From contig CACNSH010000003.1 of NCBI GenBank assembly GCA_902622985.1, positions 124,001 through 188,000 of the forward strand: a DNA stretch of 64,000 nucleotides, written 5' to 3'. The stretch's first letter is position 1, and each line of letters starts with the position of its first letter. Shown here piece after piece: positions 28,036 through 38,028 of the stretch. The notes beneath the pieces are model-generated. The model saw nothing but the letters and a program-made list of their open reading frames with translations, made no database searches and was not told the DNA's origin. The translations under genes and the position numbers were made by a program. This stretch comes from an uncultured Pelagibacteraceae bacterium (GTDB lineage Bacteria; Pseudomonadota; Alphaproteobacteria; Pelagibacterales; AG-422-B15).

Positions 28036-29283
28036 CTACAAATATTGGTAAATAACTTTAAGTACTTTACTTACTGTATCATTACCCTCTTTTTTTAGTC
28101 TATTTATATTAATATCTTTATTTATAGATTTTGGGTTAGCTAATGCTTCTTTAACGTAATGTTCTAGCTGGCGTTCATTTTCTACCTGCTGAGTAAATTT
28201 TAGTTGATTAAGAACGTCATAAACATCTATGAAATTATCAATATTTTTGCCATGGTATATTTTTTTACCTAAATAAGCAGCTTCTATGGGATTTTGTCCT
28301 CCATGTGGCACTAAACTGCCACCAATAAAAACGATGTTTGCTAAACTGTAAAATATGTTTAGTTCCCCAATAGTATCAGCGAGATATAAATACGTTCGAT
28401 CATTGATCTTTTGTTTCTTTGATCTGATAGATAAGCCAAGTCCTTTAGATGAAGAAAAAAATGATTTTCTAGTTACGTGTCTGGGCACAATAATTGTCAG
28501 CAGGTCTTTAACCGTTTTTTTCAAATTAAGTGTAATATTTTTAATTATTTCTTCCTCTCCAGGATGAGTACTGGCCGCAAGAAATATTTTACGTTTTTTT
28601 GTGAGGGATCTTAGTTTTTTTAATTCATCCGATATTATCTCATCAGGTTTATAAGCAAATTTAAGATTTCCTGTATTGATGGTATTTTTAATGCCTAATT
28701 TTTCATAAAAAAAAGCACTATCACTATTTTGTGTACAGCATGCAGAAAAATTAGAAAATAGTCTTTTAGATAGTCCACTTAGCATTGACCATCTTTTAAA
28801 ACTTTTAATAGTCATTCTTCCGTTAACAATTAAAGAATTAATATTTCTTTTTTTTAACTCAATTAAAAAGTTAGGCCATATCTCTGACTCAACAAATACA
28901 GCTAGAGTTGGGCTCCAGTGATTAAGAAATTTATTTACATAAGATGGAATATCAAATGGAATATATTGATGAATAATTTTTTTTGATAATTTACTTTTGA
29001 GAATATTTGCTGAAGTAAGAGTGCCTGTCGTAAGAATTATTTGATCAATAGATTTATCAGAGTTTAATTTATGTAATAAAGGTAATATTGATAAGCTCTC
29101 ACCAATACTGGCAGCATGGAACCATATAACTTTACCTTTTTTTCTCTCAACATCACTTGTTCCATATCTTTCTGCTATTCGTGTTCTATCTTCTTTGCCC
29201 CTTGAAATTCTAATAAGAATATAAAAAGCTATAAATGGTCTTATGAATTTGGTAATTAACTTATAAATGTAATAAGGTAGCAT
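28036..29283 (-). CDS. waaA: 3-deoxy-D-manno-octulosonic acid (Kdo) transferase
   Basis: 415-residue GT30 glycosyltransferase that adds Kdo from CMP-Kdo to lipid IVA at the inner membrane. It has an N-terminal membrane anchor, the catalytic Glu region WFHAASIGESLS, VESEIWPNFL, and the C-terminal nucleotide-sugar region FIGGSLVPHGGQNPIEAA. These are all diagnostic of WaaA/KdtA. Its start overlaps the DUF374 gene stop by one base. Confidence 0.96.
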   Translation of the reverse strand: MLPYYIYKLITKFIRPFIAFYILIRISRGKEDRTRIAERYGTSDVERKKGKVIWFHAASIGESLSILPLLHKLNSDKSIDQIILTTGTLTSANILKSKLSKKIIHQYIPFDIPSYVNKFLNHWSPTLAVFVESEIWPNFLIELKKRNINSLIVNGRMTIKSFKRWSMLSGLSKRLFSNFSACCTQNSDSAFFYEKLGIKNTINTGNLKFAYKPDEIISDELKKLRSLTKKRKIFLAASTHPGEEEIIKNITLNLKKTVKDLLTIIVPRHVTRKSFFSSSKGLGLSIRSKKQKINDRTYLYLADTIGELNIFYSLANIVFIGGSLVPHGGQNPIEAAYLGKKIYHGKNIDNFIDVYDVLNQLKFTQQVENERQLEHYVKEALANPKSINKDININRLKKEGNDTVSKVLKVIYQYL

Positions 29284-29963
29284 TATTTATTATTTCTATT
29301 TGCTCTTTTTGTTAAATTATACATTGTACTCTCTAATTTACTCTTAATCTGATTAATACTTTTTTCATTTTTTAAAGCTGGAAGTGGTTCGCCCCAAATA
29401 ATTGTTATTTGGTTAAATGGCTTTGGTATAATAAATTTATCCCAAGTATTTAGTACCCATTTTTTTTTAAAACCCATTCCTACAGGAAGAATTGACGCAT
29501 TGCTTAGTCGAGAGATACTCAAAATGCCGTCACTGACCTTGTGACGTGGTCCTTTTGGCCCGTCAGGTGAAATACCAATTGAGATGCCTTTTTTTAGTGA
29601 TTTTATCATTTGGCGTGCCGATAAAAGCCCTCCTTTATTCTTAGTTTTTCCAGCTTTATGAGTTGAACCTCTAATAGCTTTAAATCCAAGGTTTGATATG
29701 AGTTTAGCAATTATATCGCCGTCTCTATGTTTAGAGATTAATACTTTTATTTCAAATTCACTTTGCCATGTAAGAGGGCACATTAAAAGTTGATCATGCC
29801 AGAATGCATAAATAAATGACTCATTTTTTTTAAATAATGACTCAATATTTTTTCGATTTTTTAAATCTATTGTGGATGTTTTATATACAAATAATACATA
29901 CATTGATCCAAGTACGGATATTAGTTTTTGAGTCAGTTTAAATCCAGCAATGTATTTAATCAT
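29283..29963 (-). CDS. DUF374 lysophospholipid acyltransferase-like protein
   Basis: 226 residues with an N-terminal hydrophobic anchor. The conserved core is FIYAFWHDQLLM, with the HxxxxD-like His-Asp unit reduced to HD, then LISKHRDGDIIAKLISNLGFKAIRGSTHKAGK and SIGISPDGPKGPRHKV. This is the DUF374 family, always found next to waaA in alphaproteobacteria and presumed to acylate a lipid A or phospholipid intermediate. The reaction has not been firmly assigned as far as I know. Confidence 0.88.
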   Translation of the reverse strand: MIKYIAGFKLTQKLISVLGSMYVLFVYKTSTIDLKNRKNIESLFKKNESFIYAFWHDQLLMCPLTWQSEFEIKVLISKHRDGDIIAKLISNLGFKAIRGSTHKAGKTKNKGGLLSARQMIKSLKKGISIGISPDGPKGPRHKVSDGILSISRLSNASILPVGMGFKKKWVLNTWDKFIIPKPFNQITIIWGEPLPALKNEKSINQIKSKLESTMYNLTKRANRNNK

Positions 29964-29969
29964 TAGTTT

Positions 29970-31700
29970 TTAAAATTCACGTTCATAGAGTTTCTTATAA
30001 ACTCCATTCTTTTTTAATAATTCTTCATGGGTGCCTATTTCTGCAACACTACCTGAGTCCAAAACAATAATTTGATCTGAATTTATAATGGTGCTGAGTC
30101 TATGGGCGATTACAAGAGTTGTTCTATCTTTCATTAGAACACTTATAGCATTTTGAACAAGATGTTCAGACTCTGTGTCCAGACTTGATGTTGCTTCATC
30201 AAGTAAAAGAATTGGTGCATTTTTAAGAAAGGCTCTGGCAATTGATATTCTTTGTTTTTGACCACCTGAGAGACTATAGCCTTTTTCGCCGACTATAGTT
30301 TCATATTGCTTTGGAAGTTCTGATATAAACTCATGTGCCGCCGCAGCTTTCGCTGCATCAATAACTTCTTCTCTAGAGGCCTCGGGTTTTCCGTATAAGA
30401 TATTGTCATATATTGACATGTCAAAAAGAACTGGCTCCTGGCTTACCAAAGCTAATGAGGATCTTACTGATGAGATTGTTAATTCCTTTATATCTTGATT
30501 GTCTATTTTAACATTACCTTTATCCGGATCATAAAATCTTGGTATCAAGTTTAATATAGAGGATTTACCTGAACCACTTGGACCAACTAAAGCAGTAGTT
30601 TTACCATGAGGTATTCGTAGGTTTATGCCCTTCAAGGCTGAATTTATTTGTCCTTCATAAGATAATGTAACGTCCTCAAAAGTTATATCTGATTTACCAA
30701 TTGATAAATTAGGAGCATTTTGCGCTTCATTAATAAGACTTTTCTGATCAAGTAGACCAAATACTCTTATTGCTGCCGCAAAACCCTCTTGTAAGGTTGC
30801 ATTTATTTGAGCGATACGTCTTAGAGGTTGGAACGCAAGCATCATTGCACCGAGGAAAGATACAAATTCATTTAGCGCCAGTTCACCTTGAAGACCTCTC
30901 AAACCAGCATAATACAATGCTCCAGCAATTCCAAAACCTGCCAAAAACTCAGCAAAAGGAGAAGCTGCACCTCGAGCATTAGCGCCTTTTAATATTTTTG
31001 TCATTCTTCTAAATACTGATTTACTGAGCTTTTCAATTTCCTCATCTTCTTGTTGGTAAGCTTTAACAATTCGAGTGCCATCTAAATTTTCAGATAATAT
31101 TGATGCTAATGTACCAGTCTCTTCTTGACTTTCAGTTGATGCCTTTTTAATTCTTTTACCTAAGCGTCTTGTAAGAATGCCAACCAGCGGAAATGCAATA
31201 ATTGAAATAGTTGCGAGCTGCCAATCTTGATAATACATGACGCCAAGCAAGCAAATTAAAGTTAAAACATCTTTTACGCCATTAGCTAAACTACTGCTAA
31301 CAGAGTCTTGAAGTAAAGTAACATCATACAAGAAGTTAGAAATAATCTTAGCTGAATGAACTTTGTGCAACCAAGCAAGATCAGCATTAATTATTTTTTT
31401 AAATAATTTGATTTGCGTATCTGCAATTACATTTTGTGCAACTCCATTTAGCAGAACAATTTGAATAAATGTAGCAATACTTTTGATTAATAAAGTTAAA
31501 ATAATCGCGATTGGGATTAACAGCAGCATTGACTCGTCTTTATCTAAAAAAATTTTATCAATTGCAGGATCAAGTAACCAAGCTGTCGCACCTGTACAAA
31601 GTGCAATGATAACCATAAAAAAAAGCGAACTAAACAACCTTAATGAATACGGTCTGATGCTATCCCTAAATAACCTCTTAAGTATTTGCGTTCCAGTCAT
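29970..31700 (-). CDS. msbA: Lipid A flippase MsbA-type ABC exporter
   Basis: 576-residue half-transporter: six N-terminal membrane helices fused to an ATPase. It has Walker A GPSGSGKSS (near 362), the signature LSGGQKQR, Walker B ILLLDEATSSLD and the His-loop VIAHRLST. The family includes exporters for other lipids and drugs. The position at the head of a DUF374-waaA-lpxK-acyltransferase block strongly favours flipping of lipid A core across the inner membrane. The start ATG is followed by MTGTQILKRLFRDSIRPY. Confidence 0.92.
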   Translation of the reverse strand: MTGTQILKRLFRDSIRPYSLRLFSSLFFMVIIALCTGATAWLLDPAIDKIFLDKDESMLLLIPIAIILTLLIKSIATFIQIVLLNGVAQNVIADTQIKLFKKIINADLAWLHKVHSAKIISNFLYDVTLLQDSVSSSLANGVKDVLTLICLLGVMYYQDWQLATISIIAFPLVGILTRRLGKRIKKASTESQEETGTLASILSENLDGTRIVKAYQQEDEEIEKLSKSVFRRMTKILKGANARGAASPFAEFLAGFGIAGALYYAGLRGLQGELALNEFVSFLGAMMLAFQPLRRIAQINATLQEGFAAAIRVFGLLDQKSLINEAQNAPNLSIGKSDITFEDVTLSYEGQINSALKGINLRIPHGKTTALVGPSGSGKSSILNLIPRFYDPDKGNVKIDNQDIKELTISSVRSSLALVSQEPVLFDMSIYDNILYGKPEASREEVIDAAKAAAAHEFISELPKQYETIVGEKGYSLSGGQKQRISIARAFLKNAPILLLDEATSSLDTESEHLVQNAISVLMKDRTTLVIAHRLSTIINSDQIIVLDSGSVAEIGTHEELLKKNGVYKKLYEREF

Positions 31701-31765
31701 GAAGAGGTATTCATAATACTATTATCAAAAATTTAAATCTAAATATTGATAAATGGCTTAAATTC

Positions 31766-33097
31766 TTACTTTCCTGCTAGGGTCATACTCTCAATAAGTA
31801 CTGTTGGAGCATTGGTACGGTATTTAAACTCTAGATCGTTTGCGGCTGATAAATTCATAAAAATTTCTTTTAAATTTGAGGCGATAGTTACTTCACTTAC
31901 TGCGTGTGTTATCTCACCTTTTTCAATGAGCATTCCACTTGCTCCCATGCTATAATCACCAGTGACCAAATTTACTCCCATACCGATTAATTCAGTCGCA
32001 TAAAATCCATAATTAATTGATGATAAAATATCATCATAACTTTTTAAACCATTTGTCATATATAAATTAGATGTAGATACACCTGGGGGAGAACCAACTG
32101 ATCTTGATGCATTTCCAGTAGTCTTAAGCCCTAATTTTTTTGCAGTTGATGTATTTAAAATCCAGGTATTGAGTTTACCGTTTGAAACTAATTCTCTTTT
32201 CCCAACTTTTACACCTTCACCATCAAATGGCTTAGATCCAAGCCCCCTATTAATTGCAGGATCATCAATAATTGTTACATCTTTATTAAATATTTGTTTT
32301 CCCAAACTATCTTTTAAAAAACTTGTACCTCTAGCAATTGACGTTCCCGATATTGAACTTGCTAGATAACCAAGTAGATCATTACTAATTCTTTTGTCAA
32401 AAACAACAGGCAATTTTGTTGAACTGATTTTTTTTGCATTAAGTCTCTTCAGAGTTTTTTCTGCAGCCGTTAAACCAATCTCCTTTGCACTTGGTAAATC
32501 ATTTATATGTCTTTTCACGGCATATTCGTAATCCCTTTCCATGTCTTGGCCCTGCCCTGCAAGAACTGAACAAGATAGAGAACTGCTTGATGATTGATAT
32601 CCCCCTTGGAAGCCATTACTTGTTGCAAGAAAGAACTCTCCTTTAGAAGAAGAAGCACCAGCGCCTTCAGAGTTTGTAATTCCTTTGACTGACAAAGCAG
32701 CATCTTCACACTCTTTAACAGCTTCAATTAATGTTTCGGTATTTACTTCTTCTTTCTCGAATAAATCTAGGTCTGGTGCATCATGTTCAAACATGGAACT
32801 ATCTCCAAGCACAGCAGTATCATCAATTGGTGCTAATTTTGCCATTTCAACACATTTTGTAACAAGTTTATCAACATTATCAGTCTCAATGTCAGAAGAT
32901 GAAACAAAAGCCTGGCGTTGGTCCACTAATGCTCTAATACCGATTGTTTTTTCGTTAGACTCATCTAGATCTTCTATTTTCTGAAATCTACAACTAATTG
33001 ACTTGCCATGAGACTTAGCAAGTACAACGTCACAATCAGATGCTCCTGCTTTGAGAGTTAAATCTATTATATTTTGAGCTGTTTTTTCAAAATTCAT
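31766..33097 (-). CDS. pmbA: TldE/PmbA-family metalloprotease subunit
   Basis: 443 residues of the TldD/PmbA fold. It has SISCRFQKIEDLDESNEKTIGIRALV at the N terminus, and FDGEGVKVGKRELVSNGKLNTWILNTSTAKKLG with SVGSPPGVSTSNLYMTNG in the C-terminal barrel. It lacks the HExxxH zinc motif of TldD, so it is the TldE (PmbA) partner, which makes up the substrate-binding half of the heterodimeric protease. tldD is not in this window. It sits between msbA and ubiA on the same strand. Confidence 0.92.
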   Translation of the reverse strand: MNFEKTAQNIIDLTLKAGASDCDVVLAKSHGKSISCRFQKIEDLDESNEKTIGIRALVDQRQAFVSSSDIETDNVDKLVTKCVEMAKLAPIDDTAVLGDSSMFEHDAPDLDLFEKEEVNTETLIEAVKECEDAALSVKGITNSEGAGASSSKGEFFLATSNGFQGGYQSSSSSLSCSVLAGQGQDMERDYEYAVKRHINDLPSAKEIGLTAAEKTLKRLNAKKISSTKLPVVFDKRISNDLLGYLASSISGTSIARGTSFLKDSLGKQIFNKDVTIIDDPAINRGLGSKPFDGEGVKVGKRELVSNGKLNTWILNTSTAKKLGLKTTGNASRSVGSPPGVSTSNLYMTNGLKSYDDILSSINYGFYATELIGMGVNLVTGDYSMGASGMLIEKGEITHAVSEVTIASNLKEIFMNLSAANDLEFKYRTNAPTVLIESMTLAGK

Positions 33098-33099
33098 AA

Positions 33100-33951
33100 T
33101 TATAAAATACCTATAAATAGGGTTAGAGCAACTATCAATCCTAAGTATTGATTACTTTTAAAAATTCTTAAACATTTGCTTTTATTATCTACATCTAGTC
33201 TTTTTATTTGGTAAAACAAATGAGCAGCAACAAAGATCAGTGAAATAAAAAAGTAGATATTCTGATCATGCAATAGTCCGAATAAAATCAAACACAATGC
33301 CATCGAACTATAGAAAAAGATGATCCACTGCTTAGTATTATCACCAAATAAAATTGCAGTAGATTTTATTCCGATATTTAAGTCATCCTCTCGATCCTGG
33401 TGTGCGTATATTGTGTCATAGCCCAAAGTCCAAAAAATACCAGCAAGATACAATAACATAATTTGAGTATTTAATTGATTTTCAACAGTAGCATATCCGA
33501 TCAAACAGCCGATGTTAAATGTGACTCCTAAGAAAAGCTGTGGCCAATAAGTTATTCTTTTCATTAAAGGATAAAAAATAAACAACACAAAAGATATTAA
33601 ACCAATAATAATGGCGAGCAAATTTAGAGATAGCAATATGGTGAGACCAATTAAATTAAGTATTGAGAAAATTATGAAAGCTTCAAAAGAAGAAATTGTA
33701 CCACTAGCGAGTGGTCTTTGAGATGTTCTTGATACATGTTTGTCTAGATCTTTATCAAAAAAATCATTAATAACACATCCAGCCGATCTCATAACAATTG
33801 ATCCGATTGCAAATATAAAAAATAAGTAAATATTGCTCCATAAGTGTTGGTAGGAATTTGAGGCAGCAAGCACGCCCCAAAAACACGGTAGCATTAGTAA
33901 AAAAAAACCAACAGGCTGCTCTAGACGCAATAATTGTGAATATTTTTTCAA
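33100..33951 (-). CDS. ubiA: 4-hydroxybenzoate polyprenyltransferase
   Basis: 283-residue membrane prenyltransferase of ubiquinone synthesis. The two Asp-rich Mg-diphosphate motifs are NDFFDKDLD (62-70, continuing to TSQRPLASG) and YDTIYAHQDREDD. Eight to nine hydrophobic helices are visible. It attaches the polyprenyl chain to 4-hydroxybenzoate. It is divergent from rsmE, with starts 42 bases apart, the conserved ubiA/rsmE-gshA arrangement. Confidence 0.94.
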   Translation of the reverse strand: MKKYSQLLRLEQPVGFFLLMLPCFWGVLAASNSYQHLWSNIYLFFIFAIGSIVMRSAGCVINDFFDKDLDKHVSRTSQRPLASGTISSFEAFIIFSILNLIGLTILLSLNLLAIIIGLISFVLFIFYPLMKRITYWPQLFLGVTFNIGCLIGYATVENQLNTQIMLLYLAGIFWTLGYDTIYAHQDREDDLNIGIKSTAILFGDNTKQWIIFFYSSMALCLILFGLLHDQNIYFFISLIFVAAHLFYQIKRLDVDNKSKCLRIFKSNQYLGLIVALTLFIGIL

Positions 33952-33992
33952 CTTATCTTTATAAAATAAATAATGATATAACCAATATATAT

Positions 33993-34712
33993 ATGAAAAA
34001 AATTAAAAACAGAATTTTTGTAGATAAAAAAATAAATTCAAATGATCAAATCATTCTTGATGCTGACCAGATACACTATTTAAAGAGTGTCCTGAGAACA
34101 AAAAAAAATGATTATGTTTCTGTTTTCAACCGTGAACTACTTTTTTTGACTAGAGTCATTGATATTACAAAAAAAACATGTGAATTAGAAATAATTGATC
34201 ATGAAAAAATAAAAAGTGAAAATCATAATATAACTCTATTTTTTTCTCCGATAAAACGGACACCTTTAGAAATCATGATACAAAAGTGCTCAGAAATTGG
34301 AATTTCAATTTTTCAACCAGTAATTATGGATAGAACTAATATGAAGAATATCAATTTTGAAAGACTGAATCTTATTGCTATTGAAGCGTGTGAGCAGTCT
34401 AATCGAAATAAAATACCAAAAATTAATAAACCTATATCATTTGCTTCAATGATTAATGACAACTCTCTAGCAGATTATTTATTTTGCTCACTCGATAAAA
34501 ATAAGGAAAATATAAAAAATATAAAACTAACCAAAAACGAGACTATTGGTATAATCATAGGACCTGAAGGAGATTTTTCAGCTAAAGAGTATGAAAGTTT
34601 GAAATCAAAGGAAAAATCTATTGGCGTTACACTTGGACCAAATATTTTAAAATCAGAAACTGCTGCAATTACTGCTACTTCAATTATTATGGACAAAATT
34701 TATAATGCTTAG
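33993..34712 (+). CDS. rsmE: 16S rRNA (uracil1498-N3)-methyltransferase
   Basis: 239 residues of the SPOUT family. It has an N-terminal PUA-like domain (RIFVDKKINSNDQIILDADQIHYL), then FFSPIKRTPLEIMIQKCSEIGI and the knot motif IGIIIGPEGDFSAKEYE, followed by SVTLGPNILKSETAAI-like VTLGPNILKSETAAITA. I chose ATG 33993 rather than a longer in-frame opening, because the extra upstream 45 codons run antisense through the ubiA start and match nothing in RsmE. It overlaps gshA by eight bases. Confidence 0.94.
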   Translation: MKKIKNRIFVDKKINSNDQIILDADQIHYLKSVLRTKKNDYVSVFNRELLFLTRVIDITKKTCELEIIDHEKIKSENHNITLFFSPIKRTPLEIMIQKCSEIGISIFQPVIMDRTNMKNINFERLNLIAIEACEQSNRNKIPKINKPISFASMINDNSLADYLFCSLDKNKENIKNIKLTKNETIGIIIGPEGDFSAKEYESLKSKEKSIGVTLGPNILKSETAAITATSIIMDKIYNA

Positions 34713-36039
34713 CAAGAGTGATCTAATAAAATATTTTGAAAACGGTATTAAGAATACCTCTGAAATTAAAATAGGTACGGAGCATGAAAAATTTATTTAC
34801 CACAAAAGTGATTTAAGTTTAGTTCCCTATAGCGGCGATGTAAGTATTAACTCAATTTTTGAAGACTTTATTCAGGATGGTTGGAGACCGGTAATCGAGA
34901 ACGAAAATATTATTGCACTCAATAAAGATAGGGCAAGCATAACTCTTGAACCCGGCGGTCAATTTGAACTATCAGGAGCGCCTCTAAAAACGATCCACGA
35001 CACTTGTAAGGAAATAAATAATCACCTCGCTTTCACAAAAAAACTAGAAGAAAAATATAAAATTGGTTTTTTAGGACTGGGCTTCTTCCCAATTGGCGAG
35101 TTAAAAGATGTGCCAATGGTTCCAAAGAAAAGATATTCAGAGATTATGACTCCTTATATGAAATCAATTTCTGAATTAGGTCTAGAAATGATGTATCAAT
35201 CAGCAACAGTTCAGGCTAATTTCGATTATATATCAGAAAGTGATATGCAAAGAAAAATTAACGTATCTGCATTCATTCAGCCAATTGTGACAGGCTTATT
35301 TTCAAACTCACCATTTAAAAATTCAAAGCTTTCTGGTTTTGAAACTTACAGAGGATATGTTTGGACAAAAACTGATCCAAACAGAACTGGTATTCCAAAG
35401 TTTTTGACTGAAAAAACTTTGAGCTTTGAGGAATATGTTGATTATGCCTTGCAAGTTCCTGTATATTCAATCATTAGAAATAATAATTACCACAATTGTA
35501 CAAAGTATACGTTCCAAGATCTTTTAGATGGAAAAAATAATCAATTTGCGCCTGATGATATTTTAATTGAAGATTGGATAAATCATATCTCTACTATCTT
35601 TACTGAAGTAAGGTTAAAAACTTTTATTGAGATGAGAGGCGCTGATGCAGGAAGCTATAATACACTCTGCGCTTTGCCAGCTTTTTGGACAGGCATTTTA
35701 TATCAAGAAGATGCATTAGAAGAAACTTTCAAAATGATTAGTGAATTTGAATATGACGATTTAATTGAATTTAGGAGTCATGTTTTATCTGATGGACTCA
35801 ATTCCTTATATAAGAACAAAACTGGTTGGGAATTAGCGGAGAAACTTTTGAATATCTCATTTGAGGGACTTAAGAGGCGAGGTAAGAAAAATTTATACGG
35901 AGATGATGAAACCGTTCACTTAGATTATTTATTTGAAGTAATCGATAAAAAAGAAACCGCATCAGAAAAAGCTAAAAAACAATATGTTCAAAATGATAAA
36001 TTGAACATCCAGAAGCTTTTTGAAGGCGAGTCTTTTTAA
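34705..36039 (+). CDS. gshA: Glutamate-cysteine ligase, plant/alphaproteobacterial type
   Basis: 444-residue ATP-dependent ligase of the GCS2 family, first step of glutathione synthesis. It has IGTEHEKFIY near the N terminus, ITLEPGGQFELSGAPL, MYQSATVQANFDY and EMRGADAGSYNTLCALPAFW, which are landmarks of the plant-like enzyme of alphaproteobacteria, unrelated in detail to E. coli GshA. It follows rsmE with an eight-base overlap and converges with the MscS gene, sharing four bases. Confidence 0.94.
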   Translation: MLSKSDLIKYFENGIKNTSEIKIGTEHEKFIYHKSDLSLVPYSGDVSINSIFEDFIQDGWRPVIENENIIALNKDRASITLEPGGQFELSGAPLKTIHDTCKEINNHLAFTKKLEEKYKIGFLGLGFFPIGELKDVPMVPKKRYSEIMTPYMKSISELGLEMMYQSATVQANFDYISESDMQRKINVSAFIQPIVTGLFSNSPFKNSKLSGFETYRGYVWTKTDPNRTGIPKFLTEKTLSFEEYVDYALQVPVYSIIRNNNYHNCTKYTFQDLLDGKNNQFAPDDILIEDWINHISTIFTEVRLKTFIEMRGADAGSYNTLCALPAFWTGILYQEDALEETFKMISEFEYDDLIEFRSHVLSDGLNSLYKNKTGWELAEKLLNISFEGLKRRGKKNLYGDDETVHLDYLFEVIDKKETASEKAKKQYVQNDKLNIQKLFEGESF

Positions 36040-37118
36040 TTTTTTTCGATATAAATTGATTGAGAAGGGAAAGCGAAGCCAGCGCCATTTTTTTCAACAA
36101 TTTCTTTTATTTCTAAAGCTAATTTTTCCTTGATCTCTAACCATTCCCCCCAATTTGTAGTAGTTGCAAAACAGTAAATTAACAAATCAATTGAGCTATC
36201 TGAAAACTTTTCAATTCTTACAAACAATGGCTGTTCAGAAGATTTAACAAAATTACCATCGTTTGTGATGTAGTCATCTATTTCATCTCTAATTTTTCGC
36301 AACTGGTCACGTGTTGTTCTATATTCTAAGCCGATATTCCAATATATACGCCTACTTTTCATATTGCTGAAATTTGTGACGGCATTTTCAGCAAAATTAA
36401 AATTTGGAACCATAACTGGTGAAGAGTCAAATCTTCTAACTAATGTGGACCGAAAACCTATTTTTTCCACTACCCCTTCAACAATGTTTTCAACTTTAAT
36501 CCAATCTCCATTTTGAAATCGTTTTTCTAATAAAATTAAAATTCCTGATATCAGATTTTTAAATAAATCTTGGGCGCCTAAAGCCACAGCCACGCTGAGA
36601 AGTCCAAGTCCAGCAAGTATTGGTCCAACCTTTATTCCCCATATTTCTAAAACCGCAGCTGCTCCAATTACAAATATGAAGAATTTTAGAATTCTTACCC
36701 CCCAATCGATAAGATCATTTGTTAGCAATTCTCCCAATTTGTGAACAAATGATGAAATAGGATCAATAATTTTGTATAAAAACCAAAATATTTGAATTGT
36801 GATGAGTGAACGATTTAAATTTGCAGCAAATAGTTCAAGAGTTGTATTTAAATTTAAATATTGAGTGCTTATATATACTCCGATTACTAAAGGAAAAAAT
36901 CTGAGAGGGCCGTCAAAGGCCTCAAGCATCGTATCGTCAATCTTAGTCTTAGATTTTTTTACAACCACTTTTAATCTACCAATCACAATTTTTGAAAAAA
37001 CTGATCTTAAAATTGTAAATATCAGAAGTATTACTATTGCGACTAAAATATTGTTTAGATCAATACCAAAAACCCCTTGGCTCCATACAGATGACACTAA
37101 ATTTATAAAGTTTTCCAT
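36036..37118 (-). CDS. MscS-family mechanosensitive channel
   Basis: 360 residues: about four membrane helices, then the pore-lining TM3 region GPILAGLGLLSVAVALGAQDLFKNLISGILIL, with the Gly/Ala packing typical of MscS. The beta domain follows with KRFQNGDWIKVENIVEGVVEKIGFRSTLVR and VPNFNFAENAVTNFS. It is longer at the N terminus than E. coli MscS (286 residues), more like YnaI/YbdG. It releases solutes under hypo-osmotic stress. The start ATG is at 37118. Confidence 0.92.
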   Translation of the reverse strand: MENFINLVSSVWSQGVFGIDLNNILVAIVILLIFTILRSVFSKIVIGRLKVVVKKSKTKIDDTMLEAFDGPLRFFPLVIGVYISTQYLNLNTTLELFAANLNRSLITIQIFWFLYKIIDPISSFVHKLGELLTNDLIDWGVRILKFFIFVIGAAAVLEIWGIKVGPILAGLGLLSVAVALGAQDLFKNLISGILILLEKRFQNGDWIKVENIVEGVVEKIGFRSTLVRRFDSSPVMVPNFNFAENAVTNFSNMKSRRIYWNIGLEYRTTRDQLRKIRDEIDDYITNDGNFVKSSEQPLFVRIEKFSDSSIDLLIYCFATTTNWGEWLEIKEKLALEIKEIVEKNGAGFAFPSQSIYIEKN

Positions 37119-37160
37119 TGGCTAAACATACCTTATTTGTTTTGTTAAGAACAGATTTAG

Positions 37161-38024
37161 TTAGGAGAGAAAATTATTAATTTCACTTGCAACATCCTCA
37201 GTTTTTTCGAGTGGGAGCATGTGTGATGTATCATCAATAAAACAAATTTCAGTTTGAGGATTTAATTTTTTGATTCTGTTTTGGCTTGTCTCATTACAGA
37301 CAACGCTATTAGGTGTAAGTATAATCTTAATTGGAATATTAATTTTCTTCAAATCGAACCAGACCTCGTGCGAGGTAAGTTTAAAGCAAGCTGACTCCCA
37401 GCGTGGGTCACATTTTAAAACATATTTATTTTGGTCATTTTTTCTAAGTCCATATTGCACATAGTCTGTTATTATCTCTTTACTGATATTTTTAAAAAGA
37501 GTCTTACTTGAAAAATATTGATGAGCTTCAGCTTCGCTATTCCATAAATTACGTCTAATCAAAGCATTCTTTGAAAGAGGACTTGCTAAATGAGCAAGAT
37601 TAACAATCTGCAAAAGCTTGTATGAAATGATATAACGCAATGGCAATATGACTGGATCTATAAGAATAAGTTTCTTTACTAATTTAGGTTTTGAGAGAGC
37701 GAGCAGCAAACTTGCAGTACCCCCCATTGAATGGCCTGACAAAGTAACCGGCTCATTATGTTTTTCAACTAATTGCTCTAAATCATCTCTGAAAGTATAC
37801 CAGGATTTTAGTTTATTTGAGTCTGCAATTAAATCGGTTTCACCATGACCGCGCATATCATAGGTGATAACCTCGTATGAATTATCAATTTTATTTAAGA
37901 GATCAGTATATACTTGTCCGCAGAAACCATTAGCATGAGAAAAATATAGTATATCATTTGTTTTTTTTGATCTTCTGTACGTTACGATATTACCAGTGTC
38001 AATTTTGACATTTTCTCTAATCAT
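37161..38024 (-). CDS. Alpha/beta hydrolase
   Basis: 287 residues of the alpha/beta-hydrolase fold. An oxyanion-loop FSHANGFCGQVY precedes the nucleophile elbow LSGHSMGGTASLLL (Ser in GHSMGG), with a late Asp in ILTPNSVVCNETS-like region and His in IDDTSHMLPLEKTEDV. It has no signal peptide, so it is cytoplasmic. It is an esterase or lipase-like enzyme of unknown substrate. It lies between the MscS gene and the DUF4396 gene on the same strand, four bases from the latter. Confidence 0.85.
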   Translation of the reverse strand: MIRENVKIDTGNIVTYRRSKKTNDILYFSHANGFCGQVYTDLLNKIDNSYEVITYDMRGHGETDLIADSNKLKSWYTFRDDLEQLVEKHNEPVTLSGHSMGGTASLLLALSKPKLVKKLILIDPVILPLRYIISYKLLQIVNLAHLASPLSKNALIRRNLWNSEAEAHQYFSSKTLFKNISKEIITDYVQYGLRKNDQNKYVLKCDPRWESACFKLTSHEVWFDLKKINIPIKIILTPNSVVCNETSQNRIKKLNPQTEICFIDDTSHMLPLEKTEDVASEINNFLS

Positions 38025-38028
38025 TACT

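Noticed and set aside
33858-33992. Longer 45-codon N-terminal extension of RsmE
   Set aside because: It runs antisense through the ubiA start, and the RsmE family begins at the later ATG 33993.
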